Assembly: GCA_963930775.1 (NCBI GenBank)
Contig: OZ005699.1
Location: 5,043,501-5,107,500 of the forward strand
Direction: 5' to 3'
Origin: Cliona cf. orientalis
Taxonomy: Eukaryota > Porifera > Demospongiae > Clionaida > Clionaidae
Length of the DNA: 64,000 bases
The position numbers and the translations under genes were made by a program. Under the pieces are notes generated by a model. It ran no database searches. It had not been told where the DNA came from and saw only the letters and a list, made by a program, of their open reading frames with translations. Shown here piece after piece: positions 21,101-36,100 of this stretch (position 1 is the first letter of the stretch; each line of letters starts with the position of its first letter).

Positions 21101-24100
21101 TTCGAATTTGGTTTCATAATTTTTCCTCCTCACCATGACTGTTATAGTGCAATTCTAAAAGGGTAATAGCACCTATTAAATAGCCTATATAATATCATTA
21201 TTAATTACCCTCTATCCTAGTGGTCACACTACCAAAGTATGTATTTGATTCATGTTATTGTTGTACAAATTAGTTCCAGTCCTGACAAGAAGGCATCCCA
21301 GAGGTGAGTTTTTGTCCTCCTACCTCCGACTTTTTTCCATGCTTTATACATACCTTCATGCTCTAACAGTTGCAAGTGTCAAGAAACTGGAATATTTCTT
21401 TAGGACTCACCTACAAACCCCAAAAGTGTCTCAACTTAGCTACTTACACTTTTTCTGTTATAAAACACTATCTTGCTCAGTAATGCATGCACACACAGCT
21501 CTATGAAGGCTGCAAGTATTACTAGTAATTATGAGAGGTCGCTGTTAATACATATTCATACCTGCCACAACTTCCCCTTTACAGGTATGGGCGAATTCCT
21601 GTGGTCAATGGAGGTTAGCGCTCGCATTCGTGGGGCATTTTCAGGGCGACACGGATTGCACCAGCGCATTACTATGTGACTCTATTGCTCACGTGAGGAA
21701 CAGTTTCCAATCCCGGTTACATAGTCTATATGATCTACCGTATAATCTGGTTAATAAGCACATGCGCTTATAGCGGTAAACGGAACGACAGTATGCGCTT
21801 AATAAAGGATATGCGCTTGTATGGCACATAGCCACGCCCACAAATGTTCGGGTACGTGATGGATGCGAGACTCGCTCGCGCACTAGTACTAGCTGGCTCG
21901 ATCGATCAAGCGCTTTAGCGTTTACAGCTGCCGCTCAAGACGACCAGTGCTGGAGATTTGTCTGAAACTCGATCTTCTTGCATGATATGGCCATCATTTC
22001 TCCAAAGATATCTGGACTCCAGATACTTTCCAGCCGGTCAAGGTCAGGTTCATAGAATGCCACGCCTATTAAGCGCATGCGCTTAATAAACAATAGCTTG
22101 TTACGAGAAGAGAGCATGCACTTAATAAATAATGTGCGCTTAATAGCGAGGTGCGCTTAATAACCAGAGTTTACAGTATGATGGTACCAGTACACTGAGA
22201 GTGACATCAGACCTGTAACTCACCTTCATATATTATATACAAGTACTCGATCATGGTATACATGTACATGTATGTGGCTGGACTGAACTCGACTATCAGA
22301 TTAGAACCATGGTATACATATATGTATAGGTTATACACGAAGGTGTAGGTGGCTATGGGATTTATCATACCGAGGGCCCGCAGGGCATGAGGTATGATAA
22401 ATCACCATAGCTACCATGGTAAACTATGCTTAATAGTATTTAATACTTTAGCTAGAGTACCTATGCTGCGATCACTAGAACCGCTCGAACACAGCCGTGA
22501 TCGAGCAACCGCAATAGTCATTGACAATTGAAGCGGTTTCCTTCCTTCAAGGCTCCCAGAATCTGACCTGCAATACAGTGAGCACGGCCTTCGTCATCTA
22601 CTGCAGCGATATCTTGCTGATCAAGTATAAAATGACGATTCTTCTTGCAGCTTTGAAGTAGCCACGCAGCAGTTAGAAAATTGCTAATCTTGCATCCAAT
22701 TACTCCACCCACTTATATACCTTTCAAGCATGCACCCCACTCGCAGGTTGATAAATAACTTGTTAGGTTGATAAATCTCTTGTAGGTTTGATAATTGATT
22801 TATCAACCTCCATTTGAGCAATCTGATTGGTCAGAATGTTACAACCATGGTAGAAATACAAATGTACCTGCCATTGTTTTACCTACATGTACATAAGCGA
22901 TTTACCACATGGTGAATACATGAAATAGCATCTCCATGCGAAATCACATATCTGTTACACATTAGCAAACCTTTTCAAATTCCAACTTTATTGGTTTAAG
23001 AAATTGCGAAGACACATACTCAGCAGCTTGCTTCCCAAGTTCCATACTTTCAGCTACAGTAGCAACTCCAAACTTTACCATAACTGAATCAGTATCACCA
23101 TATATGACCTAAGGAAACAAACCCACACACAATAAAAATACACTGCACTTGGCACAGGGGTAGTAGATACTAGCTGTACTGTATATGTAGGATTCATTAT
23201 GGGAAATGGTGAGCATGTGCTAGCAAATTCCTTAGCTGCCTAACTATTCTAGTGTAGATTTGGCCTTAACCCTTGGCAGTCAGTAAATTTAGATTTTATC
23301 AAACAATAGTGATTGAAGATATAGCACAACAGTTGCCAGCATAATACTATTATTCGATCAAGTTTACTATTTATACAAAATAATATTGTTACAAAATGAA
23401 GGCTTGCCCCCTCGATGATTTATATCACCGTAGTACTGCTGTAGCACAGGTAATTTCAGTGGAAAGTCAAAGACAGTCCTTCGAATTATGTTTGTGATAG
23501 ACTAGTAGTAACCCAGTTTAAGCGCACAGTGCTGCACCAACTAATATGGATGATACACAATCTTGCTCTATTTTTTGTTATTCTATAAAGAAATTGGATG
23601 AACAGCATGAGCTAGCAAACCATTAGAGTCAAAGACGCTATCAGTAGGACAGTAGCCGCTACTAGTCACTAAGTGGGTCATTGCTTGGTAACACTGAGAA
23701 CAGTTGGTGATGTTTCCACATTTCCAACCACGCCCCTCACTTAATAGCTGTATGCTAGCTAGTATATGTACTACTTTTATGGGTGGAAATTTTCATGACT
23801 GCTAAGCCAATCAGCCGAGAATAAGAACAAGTAGCAACCCACAAAAGGTACCACCATCCATATGGCAATATAATAATTATTATTTGATAATATATGACAG
23901 GATATGAGAAAAGAGACCACTTGGCGCATTTCCCGAATTTTCAGTATATATCTCTGGAACCATAGCAACTATGCACTTCAAACCTAGTATGAATATTCTT
24001 ACATCATCCTGCTACACTCGCTGAAAATCACGAGCCCGCCCACATCCAGTATGGGCGAGGCGAGCGCCCACGTCGATCGCATTCGAAAACGAAATCATTA

Positions 24101-27100
24101 TGTACAGACATCCTAATTAGATTATCGGCGCGTGGTTCTGACGCAATCACACGCGCATAATATGTACATAACGATTTCGACAATAATATACGTGGTATGG
24201 ATGGGAGGAGTTGGGGATGGGTTGCCAATGGTTAGCAGGGTTAGTCTCTAGGGTTTATCTATGAAAGAGGGAAAATGATTGGCAACAGCGACAACAGCGG
24301 TGGTGTAGTGGTTGGGGCTGTTGTGTGTGGAACAGAATGTAGCGGGTTCGAATCTCACTTTATGCTTTGATTTTTTTTTTCAGTTGTTGAAATTTTTCTA
24401 AGTTCTCGTAGGATGTCTGTACATAACGAGATCAATTCGAAAATCGCCGTTTTATGCCTCACTTTGGCAGCTCACTTCTTGGGACAGGAGGCTTGCTGTA
24501 GCTTCTAACATTGGATCTGTGAAGTAGAAGGCCCAAACTGCCTACAAACCAAGTGGGAAGCCTGGGGCTCTTGAGGCCTTGGAATGGTGACAGTTTGAAA
24601 AATGGTTAAAAGATGCGTTTTGCATGAAGTGGTCCCTTTTCTCATACCCTATCACATACATATAGTGCATACATGCACTACAAATGAAAACTTGACCACA
24701 CCCCCAGTAGCTACATAATTCCAATGGTGCATGTGGTAAAAGGTCATCAATATACACATCGATGCCGGGGCCTCAATCGCAGAGATGGAGTCTAAGACCG
24801 ACTTCGACATTCGATGCTTCAATCAAAGGAGATGAACTCGACAGCACAGTACAGCTTCCGAACTTCAGATCAGTCGTGGCATGACGCGTGCTATAAATAG
24901 CGCAAGGCTTGCTCTATTTATCCACAGGATTACCTCAGCCAAGAGAATGCGTGAAGTTCAGCCAGCTTTACTTATCGGAGAAAGTAGCACTCAGCTTTTA
25001 ATGTATATGCTGGATATGTATATAAGTTAATATATGATTCTGTGGATTTTCAGGTCTCAGAAGTGTTCTGTAAAGGCTCTGAATTTTAGCACTATGACGA
25101 CATAGGTTACATCATAATTACAACATAATTACCTAATAACTGCAAAAAAGTAAATTTATACTGGGGATGTAATTATGGTAAATGTTCACCTTTGCATCAT
25201 GTTCAAAACCCTTTGCAACACAATACTGTGCTTCCACAAGTTCCTTAGAGTGTGCTATCATCTGTCGGCCAAAGGCAGTTACACTCTGTATATTAAGCAA
25301 ATAATGATTCATAGAGAGTGCACTAACTTCATATCATACACACTATGGATAGGGTGTGAGTATTTAAGTTGCTACAGACACCCGTTTGAAAAGTTTTTAT
25401 ACACATACATGTACATGGCTCTTAATAAATTTTATACACACCAACAAGATGCCATGTGTATGGGCCATCCAGCTAACTTCTTATCATTAAACAATATACA
25501 TGTATTATTTGGTACATGTTGCTATGGTAACAACATCTAATGTCACTAAGATTATTCTCCAGTAGAGCATCCATACAAGTCAAGTTTAAAAACTAACGAG
25601 AATAGAGTTACCCTAGCCCACAATAATTAACCCTCGGCGCATGCACGAGGGTTACGGTAGTCGTTCTGTGTGTCTGTCTGTCTGTCTGTCTGTTATCACG
25701 CTAGCTGCTACATACCTCGTTTGCGAGTCCAATTTGCGGTGTTGTAAGGTTCCTTACGGCGTTCCAAACCCATGATTTGTGTGGATTTCTCTGAAAACGC
25801 TTTGTTCGCCAGTTTTGGCGTCATTTGCCGATTCTAAGCTTCTTGACTTTGCCCGAGCTAGCGATAGCATGACTTAACGTATAAATAGGTTGTGCGCTAT
25901 ATACGGTATGTATGTCTATTAACCCTCAGCGCATGCGCGGTTGCATCAACAGTCCATACGACGATCGTTGGGATGACAGACTCAGTGGCTTCTTTTCAAC
26001 TCTAAGACTTAGCTGCCAATTGCCATGTGTATTCTTGTGGTACTCTTTGACTCTCTGGCTTGAATGCATGCGTGGCATTACAGTGCTTGAACCCAAGTCT
26101 TCAAGTGAGTTGCGATAGCTACTGTTGGACATGCAATATTGCTCAGTGTGCCGGCTTCAGTCCATAGTGCCAAGTGTCAGCGTATACGTGGAGTTCGATA
26201 CAATATACCAGGGTTGTTACTGCTGTGAGCCGTTGAACCTTGAATAACACTGCTGTGCATTAGCCTCGTCCCCAATCTTAGTAGTCTCACCCCGGCGGCC
26301 CACAGCTTGTCTGCATGCAACTGTTGAATCATGTAGCTAGCTAATTATGCCATGCAACGCGCCGAGGGTTTTGTGCTCGAGAGAGCTCTAGTTTAATCAG
26401 TGTACTGATGGAGCACTGGTATACCATAGTAATTAACAATACCAAGTGTCGCACAGTTAGAGTGGGAGGAAATCATCTAAGGTATATGTAATTTCAGCAA
26501 TGTACGATAAATTTGATGAAACCCTCGTTGCAACAAATATTCTACCCTCACATAGTCACAACATCATGGTATCTTTCAGAGCTTACAGTAAAATTCTGAA
26601 GTATTCAACTATCCACAAGTATAAAAAATAAAATTGATGATAGGCTATGAAGTACTGATTGATAAGCTAAATGGAACCCCCTCTCTGTCTACAGAACTAA
26701 GAAAACTACTGCTATGGCTCACCTTACCATGCTTTAGTAGAAAATTCGTTCAAAAACCGATCGATTGGACTGGTAGGACTGATAGTTTCTCTCAAAACTA
26801 TCGAAATGGGCGTGGTTTTACCTCAAAGTGGGCGTGGCTTAAAAATTTTGCACGCATTTTGCACGCAACTGCGCTATTGGAACCCCCTTCGACAAATCCT
26901 GGATCCACCACTGTACGTATAAGTGACACAATACTTTGATCTTGACTCTATGCATGCGGGAGAATTCCAAGGGTAGTCATGGTCCATTCCAGGACCTGCA
27001 TGTGTCCCATATAGCTAGCTATTCAAAAAGCAAGCGTAGGGATGTATAATGGATGTGATAAGTTATCCTGGCTACAAATCTTGCTTGTGTACTTTTTGAC

Positions 27101-30100
27101 CCTGCCATCCCTACTTCATTTTTCAATTTTATTCTATCGTTTTTTATACTTGTTACTAATCTTTTTTTATTGCCCTCAGGGTAATCCACGACTGTCATTA
27201 ACTTTTGTCAATGCCACCTAGCTGACTAGTTTTGTGGAGCCAGAAGAGGCTAGTATGAGGTGCCAAATGTGACAGTGATTTAGCTAAATATGTGCCTGAT
27301 TTATATATATCTACGTCAAATTTATAAATGTTGATCTGATTTATATACTAGGAGTACACATGGTGCAAATAGTGCCTCGTGCGAGCAAATGAATGAGTGA
27401 GCATGCTTGAGTTACTCTTCATAGCTGGCACAGACTCTACAAGTACTAAGCTCTAGTCTGTGTAGGCTACAGTCTGTAATTTTGGACATGGGACAGTACA
27501 GGGCTGCTACTACATCAGTATGGGCCCATCAGGGCCAGTGTCACTATGATTCTTCAGAAAGGCAGGCTATGTTTCAGATAGACTTTGACTCTGAGGAGAA
27601 GAAAGGGCCTGGGGACGACCAGAGAAGACAGAGGCAAGGGGCTAAGTCTTATCTCAGTGTTCTCCCCAGCATACCTAAGGCATGTCGGCCCGACAAGCCT
27701 TCAGTTCAGAATTCCCTTTGATGTGGGAATAGTGCTAATCCATAAGCTTTGATGTGGCCACAGTCTCCACCCAAGCTACGCCCTACTATCATGCCTTAAA
27801 TTTTTCCTGGGGAGAACACTGTATCTTACATAACTGGACATCCCCAAACTATTCTTCCAAAACTGCTTCAGATTCTCTTTGTTTACTTAGCTTCCTGGCT
27901 GCCGCTCTAGCACGAAAGTACGTCCTCCAAGTCCTCCATGCAGCCTTTCTGTGCCACATTTTTGAGCGCAATGTGGCACAATTTTCTGAACACCGAGCGA
28001 TCATTACCAGAAAGAACGATCTTTACCAAAAATTAATAATTGCATTCCAAAAGCGTGACGGACATACATATAACGCTAGCTGCCAATCTCTGGCTCACTA
28101 TCCGCGATCCAATGCTTCGCACTAATGCGCTCGGCGATCACAGCCGGATATATAAATATGTGACAGATTTATATACCTGAAACGGATTTACATACTGACA
28201 CAGATATATAAACATGGGACAGTATGAAGATTTTTGCATGATGGGTGTGGCCTAATTAACCTGCCACACCCACCTCAACGACATACATACATACAGTACT
28301 ATGATATTATAGCTGTTGCAGTCCCCACGCCACTCTAAGACCTACCTGTACCACGCCCACCCTTTTGCAAACTACCAGATTTATATATCTCACCCATATT
28401 AAATTTTATGAATATGACCCATGTATATAAATCAGAGGCATGTTTATAAATATGGCACTGATATATAAATCAGGCCCGTATTTATAAATCTAAGTAAGAT
28501 ATTTTATATCAAACCCATATATATAAATCAGGCAGATACTTAGCTAAATCAGTGCCATACTTATATATCTGAGGGAGATATACAAATACAGCATTTGTTA
28601 GTGTTTTTGACACACTTGGCACCCCATTGGCTGGGCATGAGACTACGTATACCACGGTGACCTGCTATGGTTTGCCTTTACATCGTATATAAATAGAACT
28701 ACAACTTTGAATATTTTTTTTTCTCAACCAGCTACCTATCCACCTGTTGATATCGACTCCCACAATATAATATGGGGAAGCACATACCACTGATTCAGTA
28801 GCTATGTTAGTGCTGTCCTTTGAGTCAGGTAGTCTTGACTCTATACTAGCATGTGGGGAGAAATTCATGGCTCATGAGGGGGAATACACTATAGCTACTG
28901 CAGCTGTCTCCAAATATTGACTCAGTGGCTAGAGCACCATAAACCTAGTATCCTGAATGCACAGTACCAGGCTTGCATAGCTACTCCTAATCCCAGGCAG
29001 TCTTCAATATGGTAGGTAGTATGTCTCCTTTTGCACCACACACTATTTGAGCATGCATCAGTGGGTTCTCGAGACATAGCTGCAGGTTACTGGTATCAAA
29101 CCAGCGCCAATCTAGTTAAGTGTGCGATTGCAGGACCATAGACTGACCTGCGAATGAAGCCACGCTCCTCAATATCTCGATCCTGAAGCTGGCTGACCGG
29201 CAAACTTAAAAGAAGGTCGTTTAGAACCAAGTAGCAACGAAAACATTCTGTTTCGGAAATGTATTTTAGAGGCTAGAAGTTTACTGTTGGTATTAGCCAC
29301 CATTATTGACAGTTCACAGATCAGCTGAGTGCTTGAACAGGCGCCGGTGCATGTGTGCCACTGATACCGGTCACATGACTTCACCATGGCAACACCATAT
29401 GAGCATGTGCATTATATGACAAAATGGCGAATTGGACACTCGATCCCACTCGCAAAATGCGCTGTACACACCCACAATTAAATTGCTAACCTGATAATAC
29501 AAAATGAGCGTGCCACAGACATGCACGCTCCAAAATGGAGTGGATTTATATTCGAACCAAGGTGAGCAGTCAAAGTAGTCTAGAGTTAGCAATGGAAAAC
29601 AGAAAGAAAGAAAGATTGAGAATTGGATATTTTTTGCATGGCTGGTTCAGGCATACCTGAATGTTTCCATGGATGTGTGGGGACTGGTTAGATAGATATT
29701 TTGTCGTAGATCATGAATATGAGTGTTAAAAATCTTAAAAATTAAGTTGTTCTGAGTTACCGTATACTTTCTAATATAGGCGCCCCCAAAAAATAATTAC
29801 AGATCGTGCAGGCGCCTCCAATTAGAAGCGAAAAATTCACGAGCAGGTCAAAGGGTGCCTAAATTAGGGAGGCGCCTAAGCGCTGCAATTAGAACGGTTC
29901 TGGAAGTTTTGCCAGAGCACAAGCGCTATCACTAATCGGTCCTATTTAGTGGCAGTGAATATGATAGTGGCGAGAACAACAAAAATATGGTTCTAGTTTC
30001 AGTTCTTTCTGGAAATTTCACTCTGATCGCTGAATCATTCTCGAGTTGTCGGTACCGTAGCCATCAGAACGATTGTATCTAACTCCAGAAAGACATCAAA

Positions 30101-33100
30101 CCAGTCGGTAAGTGCTTATATAAATGTAGGAGACAGCTTAGTGTGACATCTAAACTGCTAGCTCGATAGATCAATCGACGGTATCGAGGTATTGCCATAT
30201 TGCTTGTGGCAATACGTTCCAATTAAATAGGCGCCGCCTAAAAATAATTGATGTCCGGAAAGGTGCTATAAATTAGAACCGAAAAAATTGCACAGGTCCC
30301 AAAGGGCGCCTATATTAGAACATATACGGTATATATTATATATATGTTCGGGCCATCCCTACGTATCGAATGTACCGACTCTAAGATATTCAGAAAATTA
30401 ACCTGTATTAACCTAATGAGTAAAGTGGCCCTGCGCAACAGTATTATGGGCGAGATCAAGTAGGGATGTGGATTGGTGGACACGGGTGCAAATGAAAATG
30501 GCAAGCTGAGAAATTTGCAGGCTAAGCAGTAACTGTTGAAGAGTGAGCAGCTTTAAGTAGCTATGCATTTACAGTCAGCAGTCTGTCAAGCATAGAGCTA
30601 CTTATACAAACGGGATTGAGTTTCATAAAAAATTAATATCCCTGAGTACATGGCAACGATAGGATAAGCCATGAGGGCACAAACATTTCTCCAACCTGAT
30701 ATTCTCCAGCCCAAGCAACACTACAAGCCTTACTAGTAAGGAGAGTCACCACAGAAGGCAAGACAGGGAGCTCAAGATAAAATATACCAAGTTAGGGTAG
30801 TGAAACTTCTTCCAATAGGCACCTATACATTACTATATGTATAGACCGTATAAATATAGGCATCCGGAGGGAACCCTTGATACAGGATAACAAAACAATT
30901 TCACTTACCTTGAGCTAGCCACTAATTGAATATACATATACATATACATGTACATGTACATGTACTTGCAGCACTCACTAGCTCCAGTTTGTCAGTGGAA
31001 GAGAAATGCAGAATATTATTAATTTTTGGATAATGTAGCATTAAATCTCAAGACATAGCAATTTTTGTGCTCACAATGACGACGATGATATGACCAATTA
31101 CTTGACCCCTTGCAGGGTAAAAATCATATATTTATTTTCCAACTACAACTAGAGCTGTCTAGAGAGCATGCACCAGTAAGCACATTACCCTCTCAGTTTA
31201 TGAATTTGATGATGTACTATAATTACCTCTTGAATACGCCTAATCAAAGCAATACAACATTGGCATGACTAAGGAGTGGTCAAACAGCATACAATTAAAC
31301 ACACGATTTATAGTGCTCATGGTTTTAGTCAAGTGCCTAGTAGAAGCAAAAAAGGTTTAAATCTAAAATTTTTAATTTTCACTTCTTCGACACAGCTGTG
31401 GTACCCCAACTACTGACTCAAGCTTAGATCTCCAGATCTGGCTACTTTTATTGTTCTATCCAACAGAGAAACAGACAGACAGGGTAAAAACGATCTACTC
31501 AGGTCCTAGTAGAACCAAATAATCACAGATCGCATTAATTCTATGTAGGCATTAATTTACCCTCGGCGCATGCGCCAGGGTTACGGTAGTCGTTCTGTGT
31601 GTGAGTGAGTGAGTGTGTGTGTCTGCTACCACGCTAGCTGCTACATACCTGTTTTATATGTTGAAAACAAGGTGTCATTAGGCTTCTGTCGTAGATACAA
31701 TATATGCATTGTGTGGATTTCGTGGAAAATGCTTTGTTTAAAAGTTCTGGCGACATTTTCTGACCAACACGACCTTCTTCGCTTCCTGATGAGCTCTCAC
31801 TCGATGAAAGAGACAGTAGCCGCTTCATTTCAAGAAGATTAGTGTGTAGCTCAAACGATAGTTTTTGTAACTCGACTGATTCATCACAAGTCACAGTAGG
31901 CTATCACCTACGCTTCTTGGCTTTACTCTGTACTAGATCTGCTGATCTGGCATGCACGTGGTACTATTACGTAATACCATGCAATCAGTAATGCATTCTT
32001 GTGGTTATACTTACTTTCTACAACACTGCTAACAGCAATAGTGCTGCAGGCTTAGCTTGCAAATTTGCAACATACAGACTAGTCACTACTGCAACTAGAG
32101 CTCTCTCGAGCACAAAACCCTCGGCGCCGCTTGCATGGCATTAGCTACATGCTTCAACAGTTGCATGCAGAAAAGGGAGTAGCTAAAGGGCTGGGGCTGG
32201 GGCGAGATAGGGATGAGGCTAATGTTACACTTGCACAGCAGTGTTATGGCAAGGTTCAACAGCTCATAGCAGCAACAACCCTAGTGTGTTGCATCGAACT
32301 CCACACTGTGGTGCTACATCTTAACTTGAAGGACTATGATGCAAAGCCTTGCTACAAGACTGAAGAAGTACACTGAGCAATATTGCATGTCCAATACTGT
32401 CGCAACTCACTTGGGTTCAAGCACTGTAATACTATGCATGCACACAAGCCAGAGAGTCAAAGGGTACCACAAGAATACAGGCAGCTAAGCCTTAGAATTG
32501 AAAAGAAGCCACTGTCATCCCACAATCGTCAAAAGCTCGCCAGTGGATTGAGCGACGGAATTGATGCAACCGCGCATGCGCTGCATGAAGGTTAATAGAC
32601 GTACATACCGTATATAGCGCGCAACCTATTTATACGTTACATCATGCTCGCTAGCTCGGACAAAGTCAAGAAGCTTAGAATCAGCAAATGATGCCAAAAC
32701 TGGCAAACAAAGCGTTTTCAGAGAAATCCACACAAATCATATGTTTGGAACGCCATAAGAAACCTAAAACACCGCAAATTGGACTCGCAAACAAGGTATG
32801 TAGCAGCTAGCATGGTAACAGACAGACAGACAGACAAACCTACTACCGTAACCCTCGCGCATGCACCGAGGGTTAATTAATCTCACAACGCCAAGGATTT
32901 AGCACCAATGGTGTTCATTCTAAGTAGTATTTTTGAATACACACATACATACATGTATACCTTAGGGACAGGTTAATAACGGGTACTATTAATTGCAAAT
33001 TTTGTGATTTAGGTCAAAATCGCAATACTTAATACCCGCGAATATCATAGAGTCGGTAGACTCTATAAGTAGGGATGGCCCGGATATGCCATATATATAA

Positions 33101-36100
33101 TACATTGCAAATCTCCAAATATCTCAAAATAGGTAATTTTGTGAAATTTCTAAGTGTGAAAATCAGAATCTCCAGCAAATTATCTATCTAACAAGACCAA
33201 GATCATTCATCAAATCAATTGTATATGCCAGAACCAGATGTTCAAAAAAATGGCTATTTCTCAATCTTTCTTTCTTTCTTTCTTTCTTTTTCATTATCAG
33301 GGCTAGCTCAGGACTGCCTTAATAGCTCATCTTAGTTTGAGTATAAATCCACTCCATTTTGTAGCGCGCAGTGCAGTGGCACGCAAGTTCGGCATTATCT
33401 CGACCTGAGTTACATAATAGTGGGTGTGTACGGCGCATTGATAATTGGGTGTGTCTGATACGCCATTTTGAAATAAAATGCGCATGCTCGGAATGTGTTG
33501 CCATGGTGAAGTCATGTGACAGCGCCCCCTCCCCCAGGCGAGCTCGAGCGCTCCTCGAGCTGAGGCCGAGGCGAGCTAGCTATATATACTCGCTACTAAG
33601 CGCGTGCAGCAGCGCGCTGGATCGATCATGGATAAGAAGGCGTAAGGCTCGGGAGCGGTTAGGCGCTAGGCTAGGCATAGGCGAGCTACTCGCTAGCGCG
33701 TGCAGCGCTAATGCTCCGCTGGAAAGGATATCATAACGGCGGCGACTCTTGAACTGAGGCGCAAGGCTCGAGGAGCGGTAACGTACAGATCACAGAATTA
33801 TGCCGAGTAGCTGCTGCTAACAATAAAATTTAGAACTTGATTTTCTCCCTAAACGGAAGAGTCTCATCTCTACTTGGGCCGCCTAAAACAGCCTTCTTGC
33901 TTCATCACATAGGAATATGAACGCAAGTTAACGAAAGGCGTGGCTACGAACTTCGGCACCTCCCATCGTCCACTTAATTAGAAGTTGCATGTAAGATGGT
34001 ATTGATAAAATGCACTATGTGCAATAAAAAAAGAACAGGAACAAGTATAAAAACAATTGAATAAAATTGAAGGATGAAGTAGGGATGGCAGGATCAAAAA
34101 GTACACAAACAAGATTTGTAAGGGATAATCGCATCTACTATACATCCCTACGCTTGCTTTCAAGTTGAGGGATGCAAAAAAACAAGTAATAATGCATGTG
34201 ATTGAATCAAACTGACCATCCCACTATCGTGACAACTAGGAATAACCTGAATGTCTTCCACTCTTCACTCGACAAGTATGTTGACGTTAATAAGTGCATA
34301 ATAATAAAGAAAAGCAAGCGTAGGGATGTATAGTAGATGCGATTATCCCTTACAAATCTTGTTTGTGTACTTTTTGATCCTGCCATCCCTACTTCATCCT
34401 TCAATTTTATTCAATTGTTTTTATACTTGTATTATAATATTTCATACGTAATTTCGAATTTTCGATTAATTAGAAACAACTACACTATGCATGGGCATGG
34501 TCTAAGTCAAGGTCAGAGTTCGAGTCCGTATCTTCTCCACAGTCTTCTGAATCCTTCTATCTTCGTAGTATAGAGTCTGTTGCATCTTCAAATTTTCCAT
34601 CCACTAGCTCTTTGTACATCTCGCCAACTAGAGTCTCGTACTTGTCAAGGCACTGTCGATTTTTTTCAGTCAAGTCCATTTCTACAGTGACTTGGATAGG
34701 GATTTCTAAGCCACCCTGCACTAGAGGCGACCTTCGATGGTGAGTATCCATAACCATCGCGGTGACTTTTGCACCATGTAAAACAATGTAGTAAGTGTAC
34801 CTTGATACTTCTTTGGGGAGATGTCCAACGACAGACTCGGTCAGACGTGATGGTAACTTTTAGTGCAGGCGATCGCAAAGCGATCATAAGCGTTGCCAGA
34901 TTCTTGTTTTGCTTCTAGCACTTCATGTAAAGTTGGAGTCCAGATACTGCGATACTCATGGTATCCCCTCAAACCACAAAGAAAAACGAATCCAATCTTT
35001 AAGCTATCTGACATACTGGCTAGTAGTTCAAGGATCCAGGCTATAGATAGCGCGAGCGATCGATGCGCTCTAATACGCATGCGTGACCACGTGGTCATAC
35101 TAGGCAGGTGTGCGCTAGGCTATCTTATTGCAGGTGTCTGGAGTCAAACTTGAAGATGTCTCTTTTCTGATTTGGATTTAGGCCTCTACCTCCCACCACA
35201 TCACCAGCTACATCTGAAATCAATGAGGCTGACTTTTGTTCCACTCTTCCCACACTCAGTCAGTCAGGACTAGGAGTAGTCGAATATCAGCAAGTTTCAA
35301 CAGCTGTCAACAAAGAACTTGCTGCACCCCCAGCGAAAAGGAAACGTGGTAGTGGAACTTACACAACTTACACACCTACACAGTATGCAATGATTGGAAA
35401 GTACGCACTTGAAAATGGTAATGAGAGAGCCAGAAAGCATTTCTTGTCTGAATTTCCTAACTTACCAGAGAGCACTATAAGATACTTCAAGAAGGCTTAT
35501 CGTGAGGAGCTAGAAAAGAAGAGAAAGAAATGTGATCCACAGCCTGTGGTAGAAATCACCGCCAAACCAAAAGGTCGTCCTCCGATTCTTCTTGATCTTG
35601 ATGAAAAGCTGATAAAATTTCTGAAAGCAATAAGAGCAAAAGGTGGTGTGGTGAATATTCACGTTGTCCGAGCTGCAACAGATGCACTCATTGCTAGTAA
35701 CCCATCCTCTTCCATGCACTTTCAGAATTTCAGCAAGCCACGTTCCTGGGTACAGTCACTGTACCAACGCATGGGGTACACTAGAAGAGCAAGCACTACT
35801 TCACGACCACCAGTTCCTCAAAGACTGTACAGTGAATGTAGAAGAGATTACTTGCAGGACATTGACAGCAAAACCAAGAAGTATGGGATTCCACCTGAGC
35901 TTGTATTAAACTCAGATCAAACCCCATCATCGTACATATCTGTTGGCAAATCAACTATGGCTCGAAAGGGATCAACAGCCATTCCAATCAAAGGTGTCAC
36001 AGATAAACGTGCAATTACTTTAAATTTTGTTGTCACTTTGGCCAATGATTTTCTACCGATGCAAGTAATATATAGCGGCAAAACTAAAGCTAGTCAACCT

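Larger units (their letters stand above)
23896..24652. mobile_element. AGGATCTGAGAAAAGGGACC-family element, interrupted copy
   Basis: The ends resemble 59524-59930: left GGATATGAGAAAAGAGACCA, right GTGGTCCCTTTTCTCATACC. The interior matches around TATCTCTGGAACCATAG and GCCCGCCCACATCC. It is split by a nested element at 24090-24434. Confidence 0.7.

Noticed and set aside
22518..22712. Minus-strand 64-residue frame as a POLD1 exon or gene
   Set aside because: It matches no POLD1 segment, and the neighbouring POLD1 exons join without it in the known protein order.
24293..24360. A tRNA gene
   Set aside because: A and B boxes are present but the acceptor stem does not close and the T stem has mismatches. 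It lies within a transposon.
27482..27721. 79-residue open frame as a gene
   Set aside because: Its 3' part runs into the CAGTGTTCTCC MITE and the rest has no recognisable similarity.
28135..28590. CRISPR-like array
   Set aside because: Units are irregular in length and sequence, with no constant repeat and spacer pattern, and the context is a eukaryotic intron.
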